From NCBI GenBank assembly GCA_018266775.1, contig JAFDZS010000006.1, forward strand, positions 1 through 64,000: a DNA stretch of 64,000 nucleotides, in the 5' to 3' direction. Source of the DNA: Bacteroidota bacterium. Lineage in GTDB: Bacteria; Bacteroidota; Bacteroidia; Chitinophagales; Chitinophagaceae. Under the pieces are notes generated by a model. That model searched no databases and was not told the DNA's origin. It was given only the letters and a program-made list of their open reading frames with translations. The stretch's first letter is position 1; every line of letters starts with the position of its first letter. Below are positions 1 to 8,504 of the stretch, one piece after another. Position numbers and translations under genes: made by a program.

Positions 1-239
1 CCGACGGTGCAGCTAAAACGATACTACAACACCATCACACCAACGCTACACAGGAGTGGCATTTTGGTAGCCGCTATGTGTATGCTCTTGCATTCCCCGG
101 GTGAGCCACCCCTTAAAGGGTGACTCACCCTACAGCCATCCATAACTGCAAATACACAACAATTTGTATAATTGATGCACACCGACGGTGCAGCTAAAAC
201 GATACGACAACACCATCACACCAGTGCTACATAGGAGCG
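1..239. repeat. Direct repeat, period about 181 bp, with a hairpin between copies
   Basis: A block of about 58 bp beginning CCGACGGTGCAGCTAAAACG at position 1 recurs at 182-239 with a handful of substitutions. Between the copies lies an inverted repeat at 99-130 whose arms (GGGTGAGCCACCC and GGGTGACTCACCC) pair with one mismatch around a CTTAAA loop. The array probably continues to the left of the window. No gene is supported between 1 and 504; a 93-codon open frame at 273-554 has no recognisable features and overlaps the end of the next gene. Confidence 0.75.
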
Positions 240-504
240 CAGCAATGAACAGCATGAGCAAGCCCTGCAAGGGTGGCATTAGAAACGATGCTGAATTTTG
301 ATTTAGTGAGCGATAATAAAGTTTGCTGTTTGATTACATCGTTGATTGAAAACCAGGCGAGGGCGAAGATCGAAGTGAATACCGCGGGTACGGGAAAAAC
401 CAGAGTTGAACATTTTATATTCTGCCCGAACCTCAGCCTGTATTTGCAACTGGCTGATGTTTACTGGTTGTATCCAACTCACATAAACATTTTACTGGTG
501 CCTG

Positions 505-1056
505 TTATTCCCGTTTTTCTTTCCAATATTTCTTTGAGTATTCGCTGTTGCTGAAAACGTTGTATAAAATTTCACAATCGCAATAACCTCCTTCATTCAT
601 TAAAACGTGAAATATGTCAAACTGGTCCTGGTCTGAAAATCCCAAGTCAGTCAAAATGTTTTTTGAATGCCTGAAGTCACCAAAACATTTTATATCCTCC
701 GAAATAAATTTATTGTCGAGAAGTGCAACAAAACCAACTTTGTCTTTAAGTATTGAAAGTATAGCCGTTTTAATTGCGTCAATTGTCTCCTGGTGGTGAT
801 AGTCAAGTTCGTCAGGATTTTCATTTGGTGCAAGTTCAAACCACTCCGTGTCCTTCAAATTTTTATCATAAAAGTCTGATGGAATTAAATGTCTCAGATA
901 GTGATAACGTTGTTTAGGATAAAGAACTTCAAACTTGTCGGCTGTGAAATACAGTTGACGCACATTATCCGCTGTATCCACAACATTGATTGTAATGCCG
1001 GGATAACCCGGCCTTACAAATGCATATAGTTTTTCCTGAAGTTGTGCTGCCGTCAT
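505..1056 (-). CDS. DUF2695-domain protein, function unknown
   Basis: A 183-residue soluble protein with an ATG start. The C-terminal quarter carries GGYCDCEILYNV (about residues 156-167), the signature I associate with the DUF2695 family, in which a Cys-Asp-Cys-Glu motif follows a Gly-Gly turn; its biochemical role is not established. The N-terminal half (a YPGITINV segment, then VLYPKQRYHYLRHLIP) is unassigned. There is no signal peptide or membrane segment. It is the first of several unrelated minus-strand single genes in the accessory zone and ends 55 bp before the GNAT gene start-to-stop interval, so it could share a transcript with it. The family call rests on one motif. Confidence 0.6.
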   Translation of the reverse strand: MTAAQLQEKLYAFVRPGYPGITINVVDTADNVRQLYFTADKFEVLYPKQRYHYLRHLIPSDFYDKNLKDTEWFELAPNENPDELDYHHQETIDAIKTAILSILKDKVGFVALLDNKFISEDIKCFGDFRHSKNILTDLGFSDQDQFDIFHVLMNEGGYCDCEILYNVFSNSEYSKKYWKEKRE

Positions 1057-1111
1057 GTTGAATTGGAACGGAATGGTATATCACTGGCTCAACCTGAAAA
1101 TAGTTGACTGG

Positions 1112-1618
1112 TTAAGCAAGCCACTCCCCATCGCCTGGGTTTGTTGTTGCCAATAAATCTATTTTTAATAACACCATATCAATGATTTGTTTTCCATTTT
1201 CATAAATTGGCTTATAATAATTTTCTAAGAAAAAATTTTTACGAACGTCAAAAAGTTTAAACCCGGATTTTTTATAGAACTCAATTTCTTTATGGCATTG
1301 ATCACACGTACCAACTAATAATTGATGAAACCCTCTTAGGGTTGCATTTTCTTTTATAAAATCAATCAATATTGTTCCAACACCTTTGCCCTGAAGGCTT
1401 TCCAGTACCGCAATATTTTTAATTTCAATAGTGCCAATATCAATGCATTTTAAAATAAAAGAAGCGATGATTTGGCCGTTCTGTCTTCCTAAATAGAGTT
1501 CTCCTTTTGCTAAGTTATGATCAATAGCTTCTTTGGTATCGTCTGAAAGCAACAACAGGGCATAAGGGACTTCCTCATTTTCTCCGGCAATATTTATTTC
1601 AATTGTTGATGTATCCAT
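1112..1618 (-). CDS. GNAT family N-acetyltransferase
   Basis: A 168-residue protein with the GCN5-related acetyltransferase fold. The acetyl-CoA pyrophosphate-binding motif A is visible as NIAVLESLQGKGVGT (about residues 68-82), preceded by the beta strand GTIEIKNIAV and followed by an alpha helix (ILIDFIKENA). The FYKKSGFKLFDVRKNFF segment is the usual motif B region. The acceptor substrate cannot be predicted; it may be a small molecule, antibiotic or protein N-terminus. The gene stands alone on the minus strand, and a dispersed repeat element lies just upstream of its start (1640-1766). Confidence 0.85.
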   Translation of the reverse strand: MDTSTIEINIAGENEEVPYALLLLSDDTKEAIDHNLAKGELYLGRQNGQIIASFILKCIDIGTIEIKNIAVLESLQGKGVGTILIDFIKENATLRGFHQLLVGTCDQCHKEIEFYKKSGFKLFDVRKNFFLENYYKPIYENGKQIIDMVLLKIDLLATTNPGDGEWLA

Positions 1619-1639
1619 CTTATTTCTTAACCAGCGGCC

Positions 1640-1766
1640 ACAGCGCCAAACGCTACCCGGCAGCTTTTACTATTTGAAGATAACAACCCGGCAAACCCTT
1701 CGATGCACAACAACGGCAACAGTGGGCTTCAGGATTTTTTTGTTGTATACCAACAAAGGTAAAAAA
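1640..1766. repeat. Partial copy of the accessory-zone dispersed repeat
   Basis: This stretch contains a degenerate end of the foldback element (GGCAGCTTTTACTATTTGAA at about 1660-1678), followed about 30 bp later by a second block (ACAACGGCAACAGTGGGCTT, about 1709-1728, then a T-run and ACCAACAAAGG). The same two blocks recur in this order at 3946-4015 (second block), 4189-4354 and 5225-5398. It lies between the GNAT gene start and the DoxX gene stop. The remaining 1767-1923 has no recognisable feature. Confidence 0.65.
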
Positions 1767-1923
1767 GATTATACTTCAAGCTTTGTATCAACATCAATAA
1801 AGTTATAAAAACAAAACCAATGGAGGCAATGGGTTCGTTAAACAGTAATCAAGGCTGTGCGTATTTCCCGTCTGAACATCCGGGCTTGATTGTAAATTTT
1901 GCAATACCGCACGTTTCATATAC

Positions 1924-2331
1924 TTATTGTTTGTTGTATCCCTGTGCAGTAGCTAATTCAATTGCTAAATCTTTGAGGCGTGCAACAAATGTAATTAAGC
2001 ACAATACCAACACAATGCAACAAACAGCTGCATTACCCCATTGCCCTGAAACAATTGTGGTAGCAATAGCCCCAATCATTATCAATGCCATTGCAAGCGA
2101 AGCGGGCATCCGTAACTGCCTGGTGAAAAGTGCCAAACCTCCCAACACCTGGGCTGCACCAACAAAATACATAAACCAAAGCGGGAATTGCCATAACACG
2201 GTAAATTCTTTGGTCAGGCCAGGCTGGCCAATAAGTTTGGTAAGTCCAAATATCAAATGTGCAACACCTAAAATGTATGCTATGATTTTAAATTTTTTAT
2301 CCCCGGCCTTTGGTGCTAATGCTTTTGTCAT
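1924..2331 (-). CDS. DoxX-like integral membrane protein
   Basis: A 135-residue protein with four predicted hydrophobic helices: FKIIAYILGVAHLIFGLTK, FPLWFMYFVGAAQVLGGLAL, MPASLAMALIMIGAIATTI and WGNAAVCCIVLVLCLITF. This four-helix arrangement with a GxxHLIFGLTKL first segment fits the DoxX/DoxX-like family of inner-membrane proteins, whose biochemical role is mostly unknown; some members associate with thiosulfate or redox metabolism. It starts 4 bp after the stop of the SnoaL-like gene, so the two are almost certainly cotranscribed, with the AraC regulator upstream as a plausible controller. A 175-codon antisense frame covering this gene is a shadow. Confidence 0.8.
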   Translation of the reverse strand: MTKALAPKAGDKKFKIIAYILGVAHLIFGLTKLIGQPGLTKEFTVLWQFPLWFMYFVGAAQVLGGLALFTRQLRMPASLAMALIMIGAIATTIVSGQWGNAAVCCIVLVLCLITFVARLKDLAIELATAQGYNKQ

Positions 2332-2335
2332 AGTA

Positions 2336-2746
2336 TTAAGATTTTAATTGTTTCATTGCAGTGCTCCAATCTTCCAAATGATGTACAGCCGTTAGTTTAC
2401 CATCAATTACGGTGTGAAAATCAATAGCCATAATTTTGAACGATTTGGTACCATCGGCAGGTGTTCCCATAAAATCGCCATGAGGTGTTCCGCTTACCAA
2501 ACTGCGAACTACATATTTATTGCCATCGTTGGCAATGTCTTGTGGTTCCCATTTCAGGTCAGGAATCAGTTCCCAAAAAAATGCAACTTGTCCTATAAGT
2601 TGTGTTTTTCCTTTGCTTTCCACACTTCCGCAGGAAATGAAATCATCGGCTAAAACTTCTGATAATACAGCCGCAGGCGTAGTTTCTGTGTTAACAGTTA
2701 AAGCTTTTCTGTAAAATGCAATTAACGCTGCTCTGTTTTTGTCCAT
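2336..2746 (-). CDS. SnoaL-like / ester cyclase (NTF2-fold) protein
   Basis: A 136-residue single-domain protein. The block GTPHGDFMGTPADG (about residues 85-98), followed by an acidic strand, and the late HHLEDWSTAMKQL are the hallmark segments of SnoaL-type polyketide-cyclase-like proteins of the NTF2 cone fold. In known SnoaL cyclases the His and Asp of these segments act in catalysis, but most bacterial homologues have unknown substrates. It heads a two-gene unit with the DoxX-like gene (4 bp apart). The AraC gene lies 100 bp upstream on the same strand and is a likely regulator. Confidence 0.8.
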   Translation of the reverse strand: MDKNRAALIAFYRKALTVNTETTPAAVLSEVLADDFISCGSVESKGKTQLIGQVAFFWELIPDLKWEPQDIANDGNKYVVRSLVSGTPHGDFMGTPADGTKSFKIMAIDFHTVIDGKLTAVHHLEDWSTAMKQLKS

Positions 2747-2846
2747 TTATAAAAATTTAAAATAATTAAATGATGGAGCGAAATTAGCGCAGGAGCTAAA
2801 CCTGAGAAAGGTAAAAACCTGCGGCAGTATGATACTTTTGCGCAGG

Positions 2847-3722
2847 CTACTTTTTTAAATGCAGTGCTCTGAATTCAAGAGGGGTTTGCGAAGTTTGCTT
2901 TTTAAAGTATTTGATAAAATTTGTTGGTTCTTCAAATCCTAAATCATAGGCTATTTCTTTTATTGAATGGTTGCCATAAACCAAAAGCCGTTTTGCTTCT
3001 AATGTTATCCTTTCATGTATCATTTCTTTTGGCAGCTTGCCAAAAAATAAATGGGTTGCCTGTCCCAAACGCCTTTCTGAAATAGCCAGTTGCTGAGCAT
3101 AAAAGTGCACATTTCTTTTAGTTTTATAGTGGTGCTCCAGCGTGTCTTTGAATAAAGTGGAATATTCAAAGTCAATATTTTTCTCAAAAGAGTTATTGCT
3201 GTTCTTACCTTTCTCCCGTTGTGCTGTTAAAAGAAAGTTTTGAAGCAGATTTTTAAGAATTATCGGGCTTGTATGGCTGTCGAACTGTTTTATTTCTTCG
3301 TCAATCTCTTTACTGATATGCAACAATTTTTGAAAGCTGTTGGCACCAGGGGTAAGCAAACAATTGTCCTGTATATCGTTAAATAAGCTGGAGCCTTTTA
3401 AAAATTGGATGTCATTTTCATTTTGACAATAGAAATTGTCTGTAAAAATGATTACTTCGCCATCGTAATTAAGCAATTGGTCAAATTGATGCACCCGTTC
3501 TCTGTCAATAAATAAAATTGAATGCGGCTTTACGTTGATGGGTTTAAAGTCAACTAAATGTGTTGGTTGGCAGTTTTTAAACAAGAATATGTGGTAAAAA
3601 GTAGTTCTGTGCGGACTTATCAAGTGAGGCCTGTTGTCAGTTGTTAAAGTTGCCAGGGGTACAACTTCAATTTGTATATCAGTTTTTTTTGAAAATGTAT
3701 ATTTTTTAATTTCCTTGCTCAT
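2847..3722 (-). CDS. AraC family transcriptional regulator
   Basis: A 291-residue regulator. The last 100 residues carry two helix-turn-helix units: the first around FYAQQLAISERRLGQATHLFFG, the second in the strongly conserved block IKEIAYDLGFEEPTNFIKYF ending with TPLEFR. The N-terminal 180 residues form a cupin-like sensing domain (HSILFIDRERVHQF and surrounding strands); the ligand is unknown. It precedes the SnoaL-DoxX pair on the same strand, which suggests it controls them or itself. No unusual features were seen in the HTH. Confidence 0.9.
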   Translation of the reverse strand: MSKEIKKYTFSKKTDIQIEVVPLATLTTDNRPHLISPHRTTFYHIFLFKNCQPTHLVDFKPINVKPHSILFIDRERVHQFDQLLNYDGEVIIFTDNFYCQNENDIQFLKGSSLFNDIQDNCLLTPGANSFQKLLHISKEIDEEIKQFDSHTSPIILKNLLQNFLLTAQREKGKNSNNSFEKNIDFEYSTLFKDTLEHHYKTKRNVHFYAQQLAISERRLGQATHLFFGKLPKEMIHERITLEAKRLLVYGNHSIKEIAYDLGFEEPTNFIKYFKKQTSQTPLEFRALHLKK

Positions 3723-4150
3723 GCAGCTTGTACAATCTATCGGTTAGGGTTGCGCTTAACATTAAAGCCTCCCGCCTCAGTTGGTATCCCCCACTTTCAC
3801 CCGCAAACGCCGTTGTTTGATATCGAAGGGTAAGCAAGGCAGCGCAGGAGTGCCAACAACACCTTGGCAATACGCTCCTAAATTACTATATTCTAAGTAT
3901 TCGGCTAAGTTGTTGGTACGCCATTGCAACATATCATCCTTTCGTTACACAACAACGGCAGCAGTGGGCTTCGGATTTTTTTGGGTATGCCAACAAAGGC
4001 AAAACACTTTATGGGATAGTGCCTGGCATAAAGTTTTGTGTGTAATTAATAGCTACTGACTTTAAAACATTGCCCATGTGTCGGCATTCTGTGTTCCGTT
4101 GCTGGACGTTGTCGCAGCTGATTAAAGATACAAAAGCGAACAGATTACTC
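3723..4150. other. Gene-free accessory spacer carrying a repeat block
   Basis: No gene is supported here; a 92-codon plus-strand frame at 3781-4059 has no protein-like features. It contains the second repeat block at 3946-4015 (ACAACGGCAGCAGTGGGCTT, T-run, ATGCCAACAAAGGCAAAAC), matching 1706-1766, and a TTGGTATCCC segment near 3780 similar to the opening of the long repeat at 4151. The sequence GTTGCTGGACGTTGTCGCAG near 4098 gives no match I can name. Confidence 0.6.
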
Positions 4151-4354
4151 CATCGCCTTCATTGGTATCCCACACGTCAACCCATCACGCTGTCAGTCTG
4201 AGCTTGCTTGCCCTGTGGGGCGAAGACGTCTATTGCAGCACAACCGGTTTGCCACAGGCCACAACGCCACGCTCAACCTGACAGCTTTTATTATTTGAAA
4301 ATAGCATAGCCTTAATTCGTGATTTTTTCAAAACCATACCAATAAAGGCACGAG
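4151..4354. repeat. About 200-bp direct repeat (left copy) with foldback core, flanking the SIR2-like gene
   Basis: It opens with CATCGCCTTCATTGGTATCC and CACACGTCAAC, also found at 5186-5213. The core (4189-4285) is bounded by imperfect inverted repeats GCTGTCAGTCTGAGC and GCTCAACCTGACAGC, with inner self-complementary GC-rich stretches, so it can fold on itself like a small MITE or REP-type element. A tail TTTTATTATTTGAA follows, and then a second block ending ATACCAATAAAGGCACGAG right at the stop codon of the SIR2-like gene. It matches 5186-5398 over most of its length. Confidence 0.8.
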
Positions 4355-5152
4355 TCAAATTTCGTTCTCTAAATTTTCCGGTAAAAAGCACTTGATTTTT
4401 ATATGGTTTTTTGGATAGAGTAAAAGCAGTACTCTATTTCTAATTCTTTTGTAATCTGGATTAATAATTATTATTTCCTGTAAGTTACGACTAGTTGTAA
4501 ATGTACTATTCAAAATTTGACTCAGTTCTGCATCTAATGGATCCAGCGAAAGCCCATAAAGTATAATTCTATCTGCCTGTTGTAAAAACTTTAAAGTTGC
4601 GAAGTGATTATAGGCATATATTTTATTTTCTTCATCGGTTCTATAATTTTCGTGAGAAGTTTCAGAAGGCAGGTATAACCGATCAGGGCATTCAATACTG
4701 CCATGAATGTGAAAACATTTTGCATTATCAATATCAACGAAGTGGTTTTTTACTATATCGTCAGCCTCTTTATCAACTGTAGTGTCCCAATTAGTCGAAA
4801 TTAAACCAAATAAGTTTTCCGGGTCAGAAAAAACAAACCTGTATAAAATCCTTTTAAAGTCCTTTCGAACTCTTAATATTCCCTGCTTCTGATCACGACT
4901 TATAAACTCACAAATAAGTTCTTTTAATGTTTTAATTGTGCCAAGCTCAGTCTTTAAATTTTTCTCTGACTTCTCATCCGGGTATTTTGAATATGTTCGA
5001 AGTAGATAAATGCATCTGGCAAAGAAACAATTTGCTGCATCTGCATCAACTTGTAAAGGACTCATTGATCTAAATATTGTAAGAATTGGTGACCAGGCGT
5101 TCTCAACAGCTCCGGCACCAGTTATTATGGCTACTTTATTTTTAAATTCCAT
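4355..5152 (-). CDS. SIR2-like domain protein (possible NAD-hydrolase effector)
   Basis: A 265-residue protein when started at the ATG of MEFKNKVAIITGAGA. A longer frame to 5215 exists, but its extra codons lie in the flanking repeat. The visible SIR2-type Rossmann features, in order, are GAGA in the first loop (residues 12-15), STNWDTTVD in the middle (TxNxD nucleotide-binding motif), FHIHGS with the family's His-Gly, and ADRIILYGLSLDPLDAEL near the C-terminus. In many bacterial SIR2-like proteins this fold cleaves NAD and acts as an abortive-infection effector (Thoeris ThsA, DSR, others); others are deacylases. No partner domain is fused. The gene is framed by about 200-bp direct repeats and adjoins a nuclease-like gene, so a defence role is an inference from fold and context. 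Confidence 0.7.
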   Translation of the reverse strand: MEFKNKVAIITGAGAVENAWSPILTIFRSMSPLQVDADAANCFFARCIYLLRTYSKYPDEKSEKNLKTELGTIKTLKELICEFISRDQKQGILRVRKDFKRILYRFVFSDPENLFGLISTNWDTTVDKEADDIVKNHFVDIDNAKCFHIHGSIECPDRLYLPSETSHENYRTDEENKIYAYNHFATLKFLQQADRIILYGLSLDPLDAELSQILNSTFTTSRNLQEIIIINPDYKRIRNRVLLLLYPKNHIKIKCFLPENLENEI

Positions 5153-5185
5153 TGTCGTTTTAAGTAAGGGTTCATTGAAAATTTC

Positions 5186-5398
5186 CATCGCCTTCATTGA
5201 TATCCCACACGTCAACTCATCACACTGTCAGTCTGAGCCCGGCGAAGACGTCTATCTCAGCACGACCGGTTTCGCCACGCTCAACCTGACAGCTTTTAAT
5301 ATTTGAAGATTACCCAATAGCAAATTCCTTCCTTACGTAACAACACCTGCTGTGGTCTTCATGACGTTTTTAATGGTATGCCAACAACGGCAAAGCAT
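5186..5398. repeat. About 200-bp direct repeat (right copy) with foldback core
   Basis: The second copy of the unit at 4151-4354. The opening at 5186 (CATCGCCTTCATTGATATCC) differs by one base from the left copy. The foldback core at 5225-5293 has outer arms CTGTCAGTCTGAGC and GCTCAACCTGACAG and inner arms GGCGAA and TTCGCC. The tail AGCTTTTAATATTTGAAGAT is followed by a second block with ATGCCAACAACGGCAAAGC, which touches the stop codon of the gene at 5399. It sits between the SIR2-like gene start and the nuclease-like gene stop. Confidence 0.8.
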
Positions 5399-5929
5399 TT
5401 AATTGTGAATATGACTGTGAAAATAGAATTCTTTTGCTCTTATCCAGCCAGCAAACATATATCTATCGCCAGGTTGGCTTAGCTTCGAATTGCTTATAAT
5501 TTTTTGAAGATATATCACTGTAGTTTCAACTTCTTCTTTAGTTTCTCCTTCGAAAATCATGATTCTATATTTTGCTCGTGCCATTAGTAACTTTTCAAAA
5601 TCTTCTTGAATATCCTGCAAATAATCGTTGGTGAAAGGATTTCTCCATTCTGATTCCGCAACCAGAATAACATCTTTTAATCCTATATTGTCGTAATCGT
5701 AACATACAAAATCATAAAGCCACTCTGGGCAATCACTATCCTTCAAATTGCAGGCAGCAACTTTCAAATTATCACGTATAAGTCTTGATTCTTTACTTAA
5801 TATCTGTTTAACTGCTTGGGTCCAATAACGGTTCTTGTCATCAAGTATATAGTCCCAAATTTTATTTAGAGACTCACTTAATCTCAATTCAAAGTCATCG
5901 CATGTCTGGTTAAACGTTGCTGAATACAT
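5399..5929 (-). CDS. Hypothetical protein, possible PD-(D/E)XK nuclease-like fold
   Basis: A 176-residue soluble protein that I do not recognise with certainty. A central acidic segment reads WLYDFVCYDYD, then LKDVILVAESEWRN, followed by a helix EDFEKLLMARAKYRIMIFEG. An Asp, a beta strand ending in ESEW and a following basic helix are reminiscent of the PD-(D/E)XK nuclease core, as in many small orphan bacterial proteins, but the lysine is not in its usual place. The N-terminus is helical and charged. It lies directly upstream of the SIR2-like gene on the same strand, separated by the repeat at 5186-5398. The nuclease idea is tentative. Confidence 0.5.
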   Translation of the reverse strand: MYSATFNQTCDDFELRLSESLNKIWDYILDDKNRYWTQAVKQILSKESRLIRDNLKVAACNLKDSDCPEWLYDFVCYDYDNIGLKDVILVAESEWRNPFTNDYLQDIQEDFEKLLMARAKYRIMIFEGETKEEVETTVIYLQKIISNSKLSQPGDRYMFAGWIRAKEFYFHSHIHN

Positions 5930-6388
5930 AAAGGTTATTTAATTACTGCGAATATTCTGTTATTTGTGCAGGTTTCCATCAATAAAAAAACTCAATATAC
6001 TCATAAGTATATCCCTGCATGGCTCCATCCCCACCCTCAAAAACACTAAAGCAAACTTAACCATTCCCGCCACTCCCACAACCGTATAAATACCTATTTT
6101 TCACCTCCCCAATCTCCTTATCCGCCATCAATAAATCAGCCATCTTCTGCCTCCAAATCCCCAATCCGGCATCATCAAATCAGCCATCAGCCATCCCAAA
6201 TCCCCTTTCAGCAAATGAGTGAGAGCACACAGCAAATGACTATACACAAAACCCGCAAACCTCAACCCGCTACCAACCCTGTCAACACTTGCTGAAGCCT
6301 CAACAGAAGCACCATACCCATCTGCGAAACAAGCCTCATCCCTGTTGCATCAACAGCGCTTCTGTGTACATACGGCTGCGCCACCAGT
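5930..6388. other. C-rich, low-complexity intergenic stretch
   Basis: No gene is supported in these 459 bp. The plus strand is rich in C and A and contains recurring short words such as AATCAGCCAT and AAATCCCC between 6120 and 6220, giving a degenerate simple-sequence look like other intergenic tracts in this window. No convincing terminator hairpin was found after the T9SS gene that ends at 6389. Confidence 0.5.
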
Positions 6389-8326
6389 TTACTGCTTTAC
6401 CATCCGTACCACGGCAGCATCCTGCTGTGCTGTGCTTACCTGTACATAATAAATACCGGCTGGTAGACCATTCAGGCTAACGTTTATATCTGTACGCCCC
6501 TTTTGCAGCTGTATGTGCTGTAAAAGTACCTGCCTGCCCGCAGCATCAATCACCCGCAGCTGTGCCATCGTCTTATATGACACAGTCACCCGCAGCAAGG
6601 CATTCCCCTGCACCGGGTTACCGGTACTATTAATTACCTCCAGCGGCAGCTTACTGTTACGGCTGCCCGGTGGCACAGTGGTGCCCGGCCCCTGCCCAAT
6701 GGCTAATGGGTTCGTGACGTCGGTGCTGCCCAGTGCAAAAGCGCCAAAGCTGTTCACATGCTGCCAGGTTACTGAGCCCGCAGCAAAACCGCTGCCCGTA
6801 TTATACGCTCCCCCGTACGCATCCCACGCAGTACCGTTATGGTGTGCCACCACCAGTTTATTCAGATCGTTAATATACAAAGCCCCGCCGTTGCCGCTGC
6901 TCTGCACCGTCCAGTAAGGGGTAATATCAACGGTACTGCTGCCATTGGTTTGGTTCAGCACCCAGTAATCCACACCGCTGGTATGGTCTAACCCGGCAGG
7001 GTAGCCGCCACCCAGTGTGCTGGACGCTGTTCTTTTATAAGCACAAACAAACGCATCGGTAGCCAGCGCTGGTGCAGTAATTCCCAGCGGCACATAACCG
7101 GTACCTGCTGCACCCACCGGAAAGGTAAAAGCGGTATTGCCCACCTTTTTTACCAACCCGTCTATAAAACTGCTGTTGCCGGCACCACTTACCGTTGCAG
7201 TGGCGCTGCAGGTCAGTATATAAGGGGCAGATACGGTAACTATGCCTGCAGTAAAAGTAAGGGTATGGTTAAACGTTATAGCTGCCCCAATGGTAATGCC
7301 CGCAGCATTGTTGATTTCAACTGCCGCATTGCTGCCAAAATCAAGCGTGCCACTGTTGTAAATATGTTGTGCTGTACTGCCGTTAAAATGAACCGTGGCA
7401 ACCGAAGCAGGGGTAAAATGCAGTGCTTGCCCTATGGCAACAGCAATATCGCCTTTAAGATTAATACCCCCCGTAAGGTTAAGGCTCAGCGTACCCTGTG
7501 TAAGGGTAAGGTTTTGCAGGTTGAGTACACTGGTACCCGTTACAGCCTGGTTAAACCCTGCAAAATCTATTTCAAGGTTGGCGTATGTTCTGCCGGAAAA
7601 AGAAAGAAAGGAGCTTTGCTGTGCCTTAAAAAGGCTGCCCGTATTGAACAGTACCTTAGATGCGGGCTGCGATAAGCCAAACGGGTTGGCACCCGCCTGC
7701 TGCACAAAACTGCTGCCGCTGTTAAACACTACAGCGCCGGCTGTACCGGTACTGGTGAACAGGTTACCACTGCAACCCGTACCCTGTGTGCATACAGCGC
7801 CGCTGTTAAATTGTACAGCCCCGGCATCGGCAGCATCCATACGGTGTGCTGCAGCAGTAAACGTTATGGTACCGCTTACAGCCGCAGTAGCCCCGCTGTT
7901 AAGGTAAATAGTACCTGCATTGGCGCCGTTATTGTTTAAAGAAGATCCGGCATCCACAATAAAATCATCGCCCCCGCTGATGCCGGTAATGGTCAGCACA
8001 CTGCCGCCTGTTGCAAACTGCAGGTTTACCGTGGTGCTATTGTTCACCTGTATACTGCCCGCCTGCTGGGTGGGTATATTGGTTATGGTAACACTCCCTC
8101 CACCGTTAAACAGCAGTACATCATCCCCGGCAGCAACAGTTCTTGCAGGGCTCCAGTTGGCCGCAGCGTTCCAGTCTCCGGTACCGGTGGCAATCCATGT
8201 ATAATGATTTTGAGCAGTAACATCATTGCCCTGTGTCAGCAGCAGCATGACCGTGAGCAGTCCATAATAATAATGCCGGAAGAAGGTATACGCCCGTTGC
8301 AGCGGGTACGGTAAATTAGTAATCAT
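6389..8326 (-). CDS. Secreted protein with T9SS type A C-terminal sorting domain
   Basis: A 645-residue exported protein from the ATG at 8326; an upstream TTG at 8332 is less likely. The N-terminus carries a hydrophobic signal segment (YYYGLLTVMLLLTQG) with probable cleavage after VTAQ near residue 38. The bulk (about 45-440) is Gly/Thr/Asn-rich with short strands such as VTITNIPTQQAGSIQV, GTITFTAAA and LNLQNLTLTQGTLSL, as in right-handed beta-helix or autotransporter-like stalks. The last 75 residues contain AAGRQVLLQ and LPAGIYYVQV and end RMVKQ, the type A sorting signal recognised by the type IX secretion system. It is therefore likely translocated to the cell surface or medium. No catalytic domain is visible, so an adhesin or structural role is possible. 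Confidence 0.85.
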   Translation of the reverse strand: MITNLPYPLQRAYTFFRHYYYGLLTVMLLLTQGNDVTAQNHYTWIATGTGDWNAAANWSPARTVAAGDDVLLFNGGGSVTITNIPTQQAGSIQVNNSTTVNLQFATGGSVLTITGISGGDDFIVDAGSSLNNNGANAGTIYLNSGATAAVSGTITFTAAAHRMDAADAGAVQFNSGAVCTQGTGCSGNLFTSTGTAGAVVFNSGSSFVQQAGANPFGLSQPASKVLFNTGSLFKAQQSSFLSFSGRTYANLEIDFAGFNQAVTGTSVLNLQNLTLTQGTLSLNLTGGINLKGDIAVAIGQALHFTPASVATVHFNGSTAQHIYNSGTLDFGSNAAVEINNAAGITIGAAITFNHTLTFTAGIVTVSAPYILTCSATATVSGAGNSSFIDGLVKKVGNTAFTFPVGAAGTGYVPLGITAPALATDAFVCAYKRTASSTLGGGYPAGLDHTSGVDYWVLNQTNGSSTVDITPYWTVQSSGNGGALYINDLNKLVVAHHNGTAWDAYGGAYNTGSGFAAGSVTWQHVNSFGAFALGSTDVTNPLAIGQGPGTTVPPGSRNSKLPLEVINSTGNPVQGNALLRVTVSYKTMAQLRVIDAAGRQVLLQHIQLQKGRTDINVSLNGLPAGIYYVQVSTAQQDAAVVRMVKQ

Positions 8327-8504
8327 AAGCAACGTTAAGCTTTGTCAATAATTAAAAGCTTAAGCGGCACTAATAAAACAAGAGACAGGTGTTCAATATA
8401 TCGTCAAGGCAGGGCAAAGCTAATACATTAATGAATACAACACGCATAGGCGCAGGTAAATTTTCTGGTAGGCTTTGTCGGTAGTGAAAAAAGTAGCAGC
8501 CATT

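Noticed and set aside
273..554. 93-codon plus-strand frame
   Set aside because: No family, no ribosome site and it overlaps the end of a better-supported minus-strand gene; treated as spurious.
1820..2347. 175-codon plus-strand frame opposite the DoxX gene
   Set aside because: Antisense shadow of a clear four-helix membrane protein; composition is not protein-like.
4151..5398. Integron attC sites
   Set aside because: I looked for paired GTTRRRY/RYYYAAC cores in the repeats and found only isolated matches such as GTTGAGC. There is no integrase in the window, so the integron label is not supported.
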